A stretch of 37,188 nucleotides of DNA from Spirabiliibacterium pneumoniae (GCF_014884995.1 NZ_JABMII010000002.1:1-37188); one strand, 5' to 3'. Shown: positions 26,801-35,525, numbered from the stretch's first letter. The notes: generated from the sequence alone by a model not told the origin. Numbers and translations: made by a program.

Positions 26801-29800
26801 TTCAAAAGCCGTTTGAATTTGGTTCAAACTTCTTCCATAAAAGCTACGCACATCAACAATATCTACCCCTTTTTTGGTTGGCTTGATATGCAATGCAGCA
26901 ACAACTGGACTAAGCTTGCTATTTTTTGTTTTATGCTCTTGTAGCTCCGTCAACACGACAACGGATTTATTGCGTGTAGCTGATTTGAATACTGCTACAG
27001 GATCATTTAATTCGGCTGGCAATCGTTTAACATCATCAACGGTTAAATTATGTAAATGTTTATATTTATCCTTTGGAACACCTAACCGTTCCCCCATAAC
27101 TTTCTCAATAACAGATTCATTAATACGCACCTTCAATTTCGGCAAACCAATTAATTGCAGCACATCAGGCGTCGTGCCGATATGGATAAACTTGCCATTA
27201 CCATCAGGAACTTTTTTACCGCCCCCAATCTCATCCACCGCACGCGCAAATTCACTGTTAGGCGATTCGTTGAGAGAATAACTGGCATTATCGTTATCTT
27301 GCAAAATCTGCAATAAGCGTTTATCATTTATATCAGTGGACGAGCTGTTATCGAAACTTGGAGTTGTTATCCCTGCGGTAGATAATAGCTCGTCTTTTGA
27401 TATATCAGTTAATTTGTGATCATAATAACGCTCACCTGTATCAGCATTGGCAATAACAGCTCGCACTGTATAATCATCACCACCAATATTTAAACCTGCC
27501 ACATAATAATCATAGCTTGAGATATGTGGATTTTTAATTTCATCTTCATTGAGTAAGGTATCAATATAAACGGCATCTTCAATAATCTGAGGAATAGCTG
27601 CAATACTTTGCAAGTGGTCTGGGTCTTTGTAATCGTGATTCAGAACTTCTTTCACAGCGCTAAGCCCCAATTTAATCTCCTGACCTGTGTCTTTATTCAC
27701 ATAACTGCCACGCAAGTTTTTGCCATGATTTAACGCATTACGTTTGTATTGGCGCAAGTCTGTGCTTGGTTCAATATCCTTGCCTGAAATTTTAATTGAT
27801 TTCGCTTTGCGCAATTTCTCAATGCTTTCCGCTTTTGGTCGATTAATTGGATGGAGTGAATATCGAATATCATCATTGTTAGAACTAAAATCACCCGTGT
27901 TATCAGTGGCGGATTTAATATTGTATCTTTCAAAAACAACAAATACGTCGGACTCCTCTTCGTATCCATCGTCATGCGTCCCCTCATCAACCACATTGCG
28001 CATAACAGCGCCATCATAACCACTGCTACGAGCTTGTCGGGCAAGCATATCTGTGCTTTGTTTGAATTCAGTACCATTATAAACATCAACAACTTCAGGA
28101 TTATCCTGTTGATATTCTTGTGCGTCTTTACGATTATCAAAATACGCTAGGACTTCACCCTCTTCATTCACTGCCAACCATTCATCTGGCTCAAAACTAT
28201 CCCAATTACGCCCCTCAAAATCATATTCATCAAGTTTCCGCAAATTCAAAAATACGCCGTAATTAGCGGCTTGCGTTTCATACTCTTCAGGCGAATAGCC
28301 TTTATCAAAATGAATGTTATCCTCTGTTCCTGAATAAGTTCTTGCCGTGCGCGGATTTGAAGTAAAATAAGCCCCCGAATCCTGCGTTTTTCCTGTACCA
28401 TCGACATCAAACACACTAAACCCTGCTTGGATCGAGCCATGATAAACCACCAATGGTTCACCTGTTTTAGGGTTGATCACTTTAGAGCTATTCTCTTTAG
28501 CATCGTTGACTTTCTCTAAAAATTGCGCTAGTTTTGAATCAACGATGCCACCTGATACTTGAGTTGCCCTGTTAATAATCTGGGAGTTTACGAAAGTATC
28601 GGTGGCATTATACATTTCAACATCAGAGATAAAGCTAGAATGCAATTGGTTTGGGTTAAATTGCGATGCAGGTTTCTTTGATTTCACCTCTTGCACAGTA
28701 AAGCGTACAAAATAATCATTCCCATCAATCCGCACTTTATTCAAGTAATTATGATACCCAACAATATTTGTTTGTTGTTTTACTTTATCAGTGCGCTGTG
28801 GCTCAAAATAAAGCGGTATTGACTGCGCAAACAACGTATCCAATTGTGGTACTAAAACACGCTGATCAACGCCTTTATGCCGCAAAATTTTCCCTAACGC
28901 CCCTTGCACAAAATTTACAGTGCGTTGATCGTTTACATTAACAACATCACCAATTCCTTTGTAAATGGATTTAACTTCATCATTACTCAAATTTTGGTGG
29001 TTAACGTCTTGCGCTTTTAATTGATCAATCTGATGCGCTTTTTGTGCCAACTCCCAATCACCGAACCATTTCTTGAATGCAGGTGTACGAACCTGAACCC
29101 ACTGACGATAATCAAGCTCTGTTTTACCAGCATCAACTGCTTCTTGATAAGCTTCTTCGCCACCGTATTTTTTTGCAGTTTCATCAAACTCATTATCATT
29201 AGCGAGAGAATAGTTGGCATTATCGTTATCTTGCAAAATCTGCAATAAGCGTTTATCATTTATATCAGATAAAGGCGATTGATTAGAAATCTCCGCAGTT
29301 GATACGCGAGAGGTCATTTCTAAAAGATCGCCTTTTTCTATCTCTGATAATTTATGATCATAGTATTTTTCACCCATTGTTGAGTTTGCAATAACGGCTC
29401 TTACTGTATAATTTTCACCACCAATACTTAATCCAGATACATAGTAGTCATAGTTTGCAATATCAGGATGTTTAGATTTATCCTCGTTTTCAAGGGTATC
29501 AATATAAATTGACTCTTCAATAATTTGAGGAATTGCCGCAATACTTTGTAAGTGATCAGGATTTTTATAATCATGGCGTAACACCTCCTGAATGGCTGCG
29601 CGACCAAGTTTAATCTCTTGCCCTGTATCTTTATTTACATAGCTTCCTCGCAATGTTTTTCCATAATTTAATGCGTTTCGCTTATATTGTCGTAAATCTT
29701 CACTAGGCTGAATATCTTTACCTGAAATGTGAATTGGTTTTGATTGACGTAGTTTCTCAATTCTTTCTGACTTTGGAAGTGATGCAGCTGCACTAAAACG

Positions 29801-32725
29801 AGCGCTACCCTGATCAACTTTAACTGAATTAGATGATGAATTATTTGTGTTTTTTAACTCAGGATTAATGGCTTGCTCTGTTGCCTTACTGCTAATATCC
29901 TTAATAAGCTGAACAACTTCGTTGTCTGTAAGTGATACTGTTCTGCCTGTGATTTTAGATAAGATTTGCTCGATAGCATGACGAACACGATCATAAACCT
30001 TTTGAATAGCTGATTTACTTGCTCTGCTTTCTAGCCCCCATCTTTCAACAAGCGCTTTTAAGTTGTTACCATCAATAGCTGCTCTTAATTCTGCAAGCCC
30101 TTCTTCAACTGCTTGCTTGGCATTAAGCTCGACGCCTTTGGATTTATAGTAAGCTCGGATCTTATTAGCCAACTCTTTAACAACTGGATTGCCATAAGCC
30201 GCTTTAAGTGAGCGATTAAGCAAGCGTGAGCCAGCATCAGTGCTTACGCCACGATGAAATAATTCATGATGTGCAACCCATTTCAAGCGTTCATCACGAG
30301 ATAATATTTGCTCGCCTTTTTTATTTTTTAATGGATAAATGTTTTCAGTATTAATGACAACTTTATCCGCACCTCTTTCATGATAACCTTCCGCGCGATC
30401 TTTATTCTGTGATTTAAGGCCTTTACCTTTTGTATTGCCTTTTAACTCAACTTTATCAGCCATTTCTTTGCCAAGTGACTCTTCAAGCAAAGTGCGGTCA
30501 TGTGAATATTGACTTAAGTCACTCTCTGTTTTAATATTACTAGCAGAAAGGTTCGCATCTGAACGCAAGTGTGAAGGCAATTGGAGCTGGAAGGCGTTCA
30601 AAAATTGCGAACCTTTTGCATTATGCCAATATAACAAATCATTATTCAGCATGTTTTGCAACCCACTCAAATTCTTACCATAAACACTTGCTATGTTAAC
30701 AACATTAAATCCTCTTTTTGTTTTATTCAGATGCAATGCAGAAATCACTGGCTCTTGTTTATGTGATATTGGATTCACTTCAATAAGCTCGGTCAGAATT
30801 ACATAGCCTTTTCTAGATGCTTGTGGAGCTGATTTCATGACAGCAATAGGATTATTTAACTGTTGTGGCAATTGTTTTAACGTTTCTTGTGTAAGGTTAT
30901 GTTTGCCACCCATGACTTTTGATAAAACACTGCCATTAATAAAAACACCAGTATTTGGTAAACCAAGCATTTTAAGGACATCTGGTGTTTTTCCCATTGG
31001 GATATATCCTATCACTTGTTTATTATTGGCGACTTCATCTACTGCTTTTGCAAAATCACTATTTGGATCTTCAATCAAGCTATACTTTGATGTTTCATCA
31101 GACGTTTCTGTTGCATCATTAGTATTTATTTCTGATACACTGTCATTCGGCACTTCATCTTTCTGCCCCTGTGATTCAATAGCGACATCCTCACTAACCT
31201 CAGCTGTTTCAGGCCGAGATACAACTTCAGGATTAACATTCTCAGCTGGCTCACTTTCATTCAACTGTTCATTATCAATTGTTTCAACGTTAGTGATTGA
31301 TTGATCTTGGCTTGGCTGAAATTCACTTTCTGTCACACCTTGTTCAATCGGGAATCCTTCAAATAATGGCTCTGCTTGCTCAGATGTATTTTGTACCGCA
31401 CTTTCGTCATTTGTCACTGACGCTGTATCGCTTGCTGGGGCATTTTCAGGCTCGACCGCACTTTGGCTTTCATCAGGCGCAACTTGGGCTTGTTCGGCTT
31501 GCTGTTGCGCATTTTTGGCAACTTCTTCACCTTGCGCCAAACGTTGTGCTTTTTTATGACCGTATGCACCTACGGCATCAATAGCAAGACGAGGTAAGCG
31601 AGGTGTTGCCGCTGCCAAAGATGCACTAGATGACATCAATACGCCTGCAACAAAGGCTTCAACCGATCCTTTTGCAGATTTTGCAAACGCGCCTGCATAG
31701 TCACCTTGTTTGAGTTTTTCTGCCACTTCTTCATTGAAGTTATAGCGACCGTCATTGAGATTTTGTAGAAAGTTAGCCACAATTTCACCGCCACCATCAG
31801 CCAAAATGGCTTTTAATGCTTCCTTACCAATCTCTTTAATGGCGGTATTACCCACAGAATCTTTCAAGATTTTACTCACTGCCATTGTTGGAACGTATTC
31901 TGTTACGGCTTCAACCGCACCTTGCTCTGAGGCATAACGCAATGCGGTATCACGATCCATTCCATTTGTGCGTGCTTGCGCATAGTAATTGGCTGCACTG
32001 TCTGAAAAAAGCATATAGCCACGACCAAACCCACCACCTACAATGCCAGCGCCTACGGAGCGCAACATCGCTGGCGTAGATTGCGCAATGCTCTCTGTCA
32101 CGCCTTGCATAAAGGTTTTTTCGCCATTGCTTTTCAGCTTGCTTTGCATATCATCTTGAATCTGTTTAAACTCGTGAAGATATTTCTGCTCTTTCTCCCC
32201 TAGCTCAATGTTTTGTTTGGCAAAGCGGCCTTTAAGCTCTTGCTTTTGTTCATCACTCATTGCAGCTTGCGCGCGAGCAAGATAAGGATTGCCTTGAGCT
32301 GAAAAGATAGATTGCGATTCGCTTGGCTTTGCTTGCCCAATTTGCATCGTAGTTGAGCCGTAGTAAGGGTTAACAATGCCTTTTTCAACCGCACTTTGAG
32401 CTTTCGGCTCAAGCCCTTGCATCAATTTTTCATTGATTTGCTGTTGGCCAGCCACACCCATTGCATCACTTGCTGGAGAAAGTGAATCCCATGCGCCTGA
32501 AAACAAGGTTTTCATGTTATCCCATGTATCACCCCATGTTTGCTCTTTCGGCGCTTCAACTTTTTCCTCTGGGATTCCTTCAACCTCTTGCATAGGCTGA
32601 ACTAAATTGCCAGCGGATTGCTGTTGATTCATTCCAATCTTATTAGGATCAACATAAATGCCATCTTGTGACTTATATGAATTAAGGAGTTTTCTTGTGC
32701 GCTGTAAATCTTCAAAAAGTGCCAT
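23873..32725 (-). CDS. Giant polyvalent virion protein with metallopeptidase-, ART- and MuF-C-like domains
   Basis: 2950 residues. Layout: 1-390, helical ejection-type region with glycine-rich hydrophobic stretches (about 220-245 and 355-375); about 390-548, acidic low-complexity linker; about 553-738, MuF C-terminal-like domain 1; HExxH metallopeptidase motif at His820-Glu821-His824 (HHELFHRG); 981-1172, LPD3-like domain 1; FKKWFGDWE at about 1217-1225, then a third, diverged LPD3/nuclease-like segment (about 1246-1370); 1416-1622, ADP-ribosyltransferase-like domain (VVYHGS with His1429, then DSGAYFTSNPRTARTY); 1629-1816, LPD3-like domain 2; 1822-2022, MuF-C-like domain 2; 2040-2950, conserved large C-terminal region resembling LPD38-type polyvalent proteins. 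Domain names are from memory of motifs. Such proteins are thought to enter the host with phage DNA and act on it. Confidence 0.8.
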   Translation of the reverse strand: MALFEDLQRTRKLLNSYKSQDGIYVDPNKIGMNQQQSAGNLVQPMQEVEGIPEEKVEAPKEQTWGDTWDNMKTLFSGAWDSLSPASDAMGVAGQQQINEKLMQGLEPKAQSAVEKGIVNPYYGSTTMQIGQAKPSESQSIFSAQGNPYLARAQAAMSDEQKQELKGRFAKQNIELGEKEQKYLHEFKQIQDDMQSKLKSNGEKTFMQGVTESIAQSTPAMLRSVGAGIVGGGFGRGYMLFSDSAANYYAQARTNGMDRDTALRYASEQGAVEAVTEYVPTMAVSKILKDSVGNTAIKEIGKEALKAILADGGGEIVANFLQNLNDGRYNFNEEVAEKLKQGDYAGAFAKSAKGSVEAFVAGVLMSSSASLAAATPRLPRLAIDAVGAYGHKKAQRLAQGEEVAKNAQQQAEQAQVAPDESQSAVEPENAPASDTASVTNDESAVQNTSEQAEPLFEGFPIEQGVTESEFQPSQDQSITNVETIDNEQLNESEPAENVNPEVVSRPETAEVSEDVAIESQGQKDEVPNDSVSEINTNDATETSDETSKYSLIEDPNSDFAKAVDEVANNKQVIGYIPMGKTPDVLKMLGLPNTGVFINGSVLSKVMGGKHNLTQETLKQLPQQLNNPIAVMKSAPQASRKGYVILTELIEVNPISHKQEPVISALHLNKTKRGFNVVNIASVYGKNLSGLQNMLNNDLLYWHNAKGSQFLNAFQLQLPSHLRSDANLSASNIKTESDLSQYSHDRTLLEESLGKEMADKVELKGNTKGKGLKSQNKDRAEGYHERGADKVVINTENIYPLKNKKGEQILSRDERLKWVAHHELFHRGVSTDAGSRLLNRSLKAAYGNPVVKELANKIRAYYKSKGVELNAKQAVEEGLAELRAAIDGNNLKALVERWGLESRASKSAIQKVYDRVRHAIEQILSKITGRTVSLTDNEVVQLIKDISSKATEQAINPELKNTNNSSSNSVKVDQGSARFSAAASLPKSERIEKLRQSKPIHISGKDIQPSEDLRQYKRNALNYGKTLRGSYVNKDTGQEIKLGRAAIQEVLRHDYKNPDHLQSIAAIPQIIEESIYIDTLENEDKSKHPDIANYDYYVSGLSIGGENYTVRAVIANSTMGEKYYDHKLSEIEKGDLLEMTSRVSTAEISNQSPLSDINDKRLLQILQDNDNANYSLANDNEFDETAKKYGGEEAYQEAVDAGKTELDYRQWVQVRTPAFKKWFGDWELAQKAHQIDQLKAQDVNHQNLSNDEVKSIYKGIGDVVNVNDQRTVNFVQGALGKILRHKGVDQRVLVPQLDTLFAQSIPLYFEPQRTDKVKQQTNIVGYHNYLNKVRIDGNDYFVRFTVQEVKSKKPASQFNPNQLHSSFISDVEMYNATDTFVNSQIINRATQVSGGIVDSKLAQFLEKVNDAKENSSKVINPKTGEPLVVYHGSIQAGFSVFDVDGTGKTQDSGAYFTSNPRTARTYSGTEDNIHFDKGYSPEEYETQAANYGVFLNLRKLDEYDFEGRNWDSFEPDEWLAVNEEGEVLAYFDNRKDAQEYQQDNPEVVDVYNGTEFKQSTDMLARQARSSGYDGAVMRNVVDEGTHDDGYEEESDVFVVFERYNIKSATDNTGDFSSNNDDIRYSLHPINRPKAESIEKLRKAKSIKISGKDIEPSTDLRQYKRNALNHGKNLRGSYVNKDTGQEIKLGLSAVKEVLNHDYKDPDHLQSIAAIPQIIEDAVYIDTLLNEDEIKNPHISSYDYYVAGLNIGGDDYTVRAVIANADTGERYYDHKLTDISKDELLSTAGITTPSFDNSSSTDINDKRLLQILQDNDNASYSLNESPNSEFARAVDEIGGGKKVPDGNGKFIHIGTTPDVLQLIGLPKLKVRINESVIEKVMGERLGVPKDKYKHLHNLTVDDVKRLPAELNDPVAVFKSATRNKSVVVLTELQEHKTKNSKLSPVVAALHIKPTKKGVDIVDVRSFYGRSLNQIQTAFEDYTLYVNKAKGQQFLNTHSLQLGWDFTSDADLSAKDIMTDEDLRQYQSLQNGEVSYSINTPEDAVGATSEQEKQGWIKFAYSGKDTFIRRLQDRFRPIKQLQDAIAANGGKVNLDNNTYLAEERYHGQVENDIRLMRERFIEPLAEMMKKYKITQNELDEFLIMRHAEERNNVIAKRNKKMPDGGSGVKTADAIDYLNKLKADGRYQQFMDAAQIVYKMNELQRQVMASSGLTADSTMQTWSEQYKYYVPLKGISVDNGGDPTKPRTGKGFNTGGKETKIALGRNSMAVNVTAQVINDLTEKLVRARKNIVGQHLLKLVRDNPDPDFWNIYSEGNPDYEQGYKETKANGLEAKPVPVQMWRSPEKYFAVKEKGKIYYIKINDKNLMNALNNITPSQHLVYLTPFAKVNRWLAAMNTSFSPEFVISNFARDVQTAYLNLNAEATRDDGKVKGENIANKTIKDILSRKPMKAIWAHTRGKDVTDPEIKRWVAYYNEFMLNGAKTGFIQIKDTEAQKKELDKLLEEPNPTWGAIKKTTKAIIDVIDDANNTVENQTRLAAYVNAREAGFDAREASSLAKNMTVNFNRRGEYGANISALYLFANASVQGSANFIRTMGSLNGDKKLRWRNLNRAQKFGLIMIATGYGLGLMNRMLSDEDDDGELFYDKIPDFVKERNIIIMKNDGKGGYWKIPLPYGYNIFHVLGSTAESVIAGKKSVGKASMFLTNTILGSFSPISLSDSNHISGWLLKNAAPSATKPFMDLYANENFSANPIHNDMNMFGAQTPASSSGRMKTPEVYKQITQYVNKLTGGSEYRSGWLDFYPEDLKYIVDTIGGGAMRFWGVKIVSSNYDKWVNDIDYKDQAAGGYPFLSLVSAESLPYEDQTKYYDRRNEILQLAKERKNIGTKDMTPELRAKLRFYGKIKASDNQLKSLRKQRDRIYSNENLTPRQRFYKMKAIEDRMGLVIDRFNKRYNQRIEE
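27272..27336 (-). repeat. 65-bp near-identical repeat, copy A (partner at 29204)
   Basis: Matches 29204-29268 at all but two of 65 positions; the inner 54 bp (27283-27336) are identical. It encodes DINDKRLLQILQDNDNA followed by the YSL tag at the end of LPD3-like domain 2. Confidence 0.9.
29204..29268 (-). repeat. 65-bp near-identical repeat, copy B (partner at 27272)
   Basis: Same sequence at the end of LPD3-like domain 1. The surrounding domain copies are clearly more diverged at DNA level, so this end is under recent gene conversion or strong constraint. Confidence 0.9.
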
Positions 32726-33024
32726 TATAAAAATACCCCCAATTTATCTTCAATAAATGCATCCAATCTCACGCCAACATCGAGTGATCTAACGATGTGA
32801 TATTTGCCTACCTGAATAGGATCTTTAACAAGTAAAACAACTGATATACCAACAATATTCCCTTGCTCATAAGCACTGAATATGCGGATTTGGCCATTGT
32901 GCCAACCATCCATAAACAACTGCGGCTCAGATAGCTGATAAATCTTTCCAGTTGATAAAATGAAATTAAAAAGGCGCTCTAATTGCGCCTTATCTGTTGT
33001 TGGTTTTTCAATTCTGTATTCCAT
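32725..33024 (-). CDS. Small phage protein, possible GNAT-like fold
   Basis: 99 residues. GQIRIFSAYEQGNIVGISVVLLV resembles the central beta3-beta4 hairpin of GNAT-like proteins, but the molecule is too short for a full acetyltransferase and lacks a visible acetyl-CoA loop. Its stop shares one base with the ATG of the giant gene. Function unknown; probably part of the same translational unit. Confidence 0.5.
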   Translation of the reverse strand: MEYRIEKPTTDKAQLERLFNFILSTGKIYQLSEPQLFMDGWHNGQIRIFSAYEQGNIVGISVVLLVKDPIQVGKYHIVRSLDVGVRLDAFIEDKLGVFL

Positions 33025-33031
33025 GTTTTAC

Positions 33032-34618
33032 CTACTTATTAGATAACTCTCTAATGCTTGGAGCGATATGGTATTCAAAGACTTCTGCCTTGCCTTTAAT
33101 ATCAACTTGCCAATCAAGCCCCCTCTGGCCAACTGGCAATCTGACTGGATTATTATGATGATGCTCATAGGATTGAATCTCGCGCTTATCAGTGAAGTGC
33201 TTAATAATATTCCCATGATCATTAGCAATGACTTTGTATGCGCCAAAATGGATGATTGAAGGCAATGTATTGAGATTGCCACGCCAATGCATATCCATTA
33301 AATCTTCACCTTGATCCCACCAATAAACACCATCATCAGTGCTGTAATAAAGATTATTGTCATTGCTTCTAAACCAGCTATTCGGCTTAATTGATAATGT
33401 TGTGAGGAGTGTTTTGTTATCTCGCGCGTAAACGGTATCAGGCAATCTAAATCTGATTGTTACTTTGTCTGTTGTTCCATAGTAATAACCATTGTGAACT
33501 GCGCCACGCATTGTATGCGGATGTAATTTTTGCCACTGTTCAGGAGTGTAATGATTCTGAGTGATAATGCTTGCTGTGTTACCGTTGATAAAAACAAGGC
33601 CGTTTTGGCTTGCATAAACAACTCCACCAACAAACTCAGCTGCGCTTCTAGTTGATACGATAGGGAGAACTTCACCTATTTCAGTAACACTTAAAGGTGG
33701 CTTGTTTTCCTCACAATCATCATTGATGCTGATTAATACTGGGCGGCCATCTGTTAAGACATAAGCAATCTTGTTAGTGCATATTAACGCCTTTGCATTG
33801 TCATAAAACGTTACATTGTTTTTATAATTCCAAGCGTGCGGCTGTGAACGCTCTGACATCATGAAAAGATTGCCACTTAATCCAGCGAGATAACCATCTC
33901 TCCAGCTTTGCACCTGTCTTAAATCATCAGGCGCTGGAGAGTATTCCATAGTCATGCACTCTCTGCCTAGATATTGAACGTTATCAATGTAAGTCGGCTG
34001 GCCAATATTGATTTCATCAACTAATAGATATGCAGCTTCAACCACTTCTTGCTGCTCAGTGCCAAAATCCAAAACGTTTTGTGTGCGATAGATTCTGACT
34101 TTTTCTGCACCTTGAGTTGGAAGGCCAGTCAAGACAACTTCTGAATTTGTGTTTACGGTAATATCATCACTGGGATAGCTAGGCTGAGACTCCCACCCCA
34201 TTTCATTGACAAGCGTGTAAACATAACTGCGCCGCTCACGTCGCAAGTCTTGCGCTAACTCACCACTGAAAAGTGCGGTCGGCTTTGGGAGATCGCACTC
34301 AAAAGAAAGTTTTTTCCATTCAAAAGGGCAAGTCGGCTGGCTATATGACGGGTAATCAGTGATCCCAGTGGATACGATAATGTGATCGCACGCAACCCCT
34401 GTTTCTGCAAAGCTCGCATCGCAATCAGCTGTTGTTACACAACAATTATGCACAAACAGTTTTTGACCGCCTTCATCACTGATTTTCTTTGCTGTTCTGA
34501 AAGGCTTTAAAGTCCCATGATCAAGATTAACATTCTCAGCAATAGCGGCCATATCAGGAGATAAATTCCTACTAGCTATTTTTGGAACGATACCGCCAAA
34601 ATCTGTAATCTTAATCAT
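33032..34618 (-). CDS. Phage tail tube/nozzle-like structural protein
   Basis: 528 residues from the ATG at 34616-34618 (MIKITDFGGIVPKIASRNL), with GGAG six bases upstream; a GTG four codons earlier is too close to that site to be the start. The opening 'FGGI.P.....L....A..A.N..L..G.L.PF' resembles proteins that form the tail tube or nozzle of podoviruses. The rest is beta-rich with repeats of about 40-60 residues (VYTLVNEMGWESQPSYPSDD; TKIAYVLTDGRPVLISIND-like strands), compatible with a beta-propeller or tubular domain. About nine cysteines, unusual for this role. It overlaps the 66-residue gene by 8 bases. Confidence 0.65.
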   Translation of the reverse strand: MIKITDFGGIVPKIASRNLSPDMAAIAENVNLDHGTLKPFRTAKKISDEGGQKLFVHNCCVTTADCDASFAETGVACDHIIVSTGITDYPSYSQPTCPFEWKKLSFECDLPKPTALFSGELAQDLRRERRSYVYTLVNEMGWESQPSYPSDDITVNTNSEVVLTGLPTQGAEKVRIYRTQNVLDFGTEQQEVVEAAYLLVDEINIGQPTYIDNVQYLGRECMTMEYSPAPDDLRQVQSWRDGYLAGLSGNLFMMSERSQPHAWNYKNNVTFYDNAKALICTNKIAYVLTDGRPVLISINDDCEENKPPLSVTEIGEVLPIVSTRSAAEFVGGVVYASQNGLVFINGNTASIITQNHYTPEQWQKLHPHTMRGAVHNGYYYGTTDKVTIRFRLPDTVYARDNKTLLTTLSIKPNSWFRSNDNNLYYSTDDGVYWWDQGEDLMDMHWRGNLNTLPSIIHFGAYKVIANDHGNIIKHFTDKREIQSYEHHHNNPVRLPVGQRGLDWQVDIKGKAEVFEYHIAPSIRELSNK

Positions 34619-34811
34619 CTGAAGCTCCACAAGGATCGCACATTAGAACAACTTCTTTATCAGCTTGCTCAAGCCATTTGACTTTACAATCATCACCAAT
34701 CTCAATATTCACGTTACGATAAATTCCCGCTTTAAAGCGACAATCACTTTTGATTTTCAGGCCGCTTCTGCTTTCTTTGTTTTCATCGCAACAATAATTA
34801 ATGCAATCCAT
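34611..34811 (-). CDS. Small Cys-rich phage protein
   Basis: 66 residues from the ATG at 34809-34811, with AAGGGG five bases upstream; a GTG two codons earlier is too close to that site. Seven cysteines (MDCINYCCDE; SDCRF; DDCKV; MCDPCG) suggest metal binding or disulfides. Its end overlaps the tail gene start. No family recognised. Confidence 0.6.
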   Translation of the reverse strand: MDCINYCCDENKESRSGLKIKSDCRFKAGIYRNVNIEIGDDCKVKWLEQADKEVVLMCDPCGASDD

Positions 34812-34820
34812 GCTCACCCC

Positions 34821-35525
34821 TTAAACCGCGTAATGGCGGTGTATATCAATCTTCGCTCTTGCAACTTCCTTCTTGAACTCAGCCATTCTAAAGCTGGCCA
34901 CTGCGGAAGCATCGCTTTGTCTGTGTCTTGATTTGGATAACGGAATAAGCAAAGCTTTTGCAATCGCGTAATTCTCAATTGCTTCAAAGTATCTGTCATA
35001 GATAATCTTATCCACAACTGTACTGGCCTCATCAGGAGAAGATATAACAGTGAAGATCACCTCTTTGCAATCTGCTTCTTTTGGAACTGGATGAATCTCC
35101 AGCGTATGCGGCGGATGAAACCAATAGCGATACCCACATATATCCCAAGAACATGTATCACCTATCGGCTCATAGCACTGACCGCCTATTGATAGAAGCT
35201 TAACCCTGAATATCTTCTCCTGATCGCCTACACACGGATAATAATCTGCAACACAATTTTGGAGTTGCAGCTTAATATTCCTTCTTAAAATCTCGCTCTT
35301 TTTAGCGAACTCAATTGCAGCTCGTCTGATATAGTCGAACAACACATCATCAGGAATTTCATCAGATACGGCCATTCTCACGTTTGGAAGCCATTCTTCA
35401 TAACCAATGTACTCAATTGTTCTTTGTCTGAAATAATCACTACAACAATGACTAGCTCTTGGCTGATTGCATGATCCGCAAGTGCCATTTTGCGAAGTCG
35501 TTTTGTACTTATGAAGATGCGGCAT
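34821..35525 (-). CDS. Phage adaptor-like structural protein
   Basis: 234 residues. A Cys-rich N-terminus (CGSCNQPRASHCCSDYF), then a helix-rich start to a beta-rich body and a helical C-terminus (AVASFRMAEFKKEVARAKIDIH). This helix-sheet-helix pattern and the position between another adaptor-like gene and the tail protein fit a head-tail adaptor or tail tubular protein A. Ten cysteines. It overlaps the upstream gene by 17 bases. Assignment is by context and shape only. Confidence 0.5.
   Translation of the reverse strand: MPHLHKYKTTSQNGTCGSCNQPRASHCCSDYFRQRTIEYIGYEEWLPNVRMAVSDEIPDDVLFDYIRRAAIEFAKKSEILRRNIKLQLQNCVADYYPCVGDQEKIFRVKLLSIGGQCYEPIGDTCSWDICGYRYWFHPPHTLEIHPVPKEADCKEVIFTVISSPDEASTVVDKIIYDRYFEAIENYAIAKALLIPLSKSRHRQSDASAVASFRMAEFKKEVARAKIDIHRHYAV

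Noticed and set aside
25145-31937. Plus-strand frames opposite the giant phage gene (up to about 155 codons)
   Set aside because: Shadow frames of a 2950-codon gene; no ribosome sites, no domain signatures.
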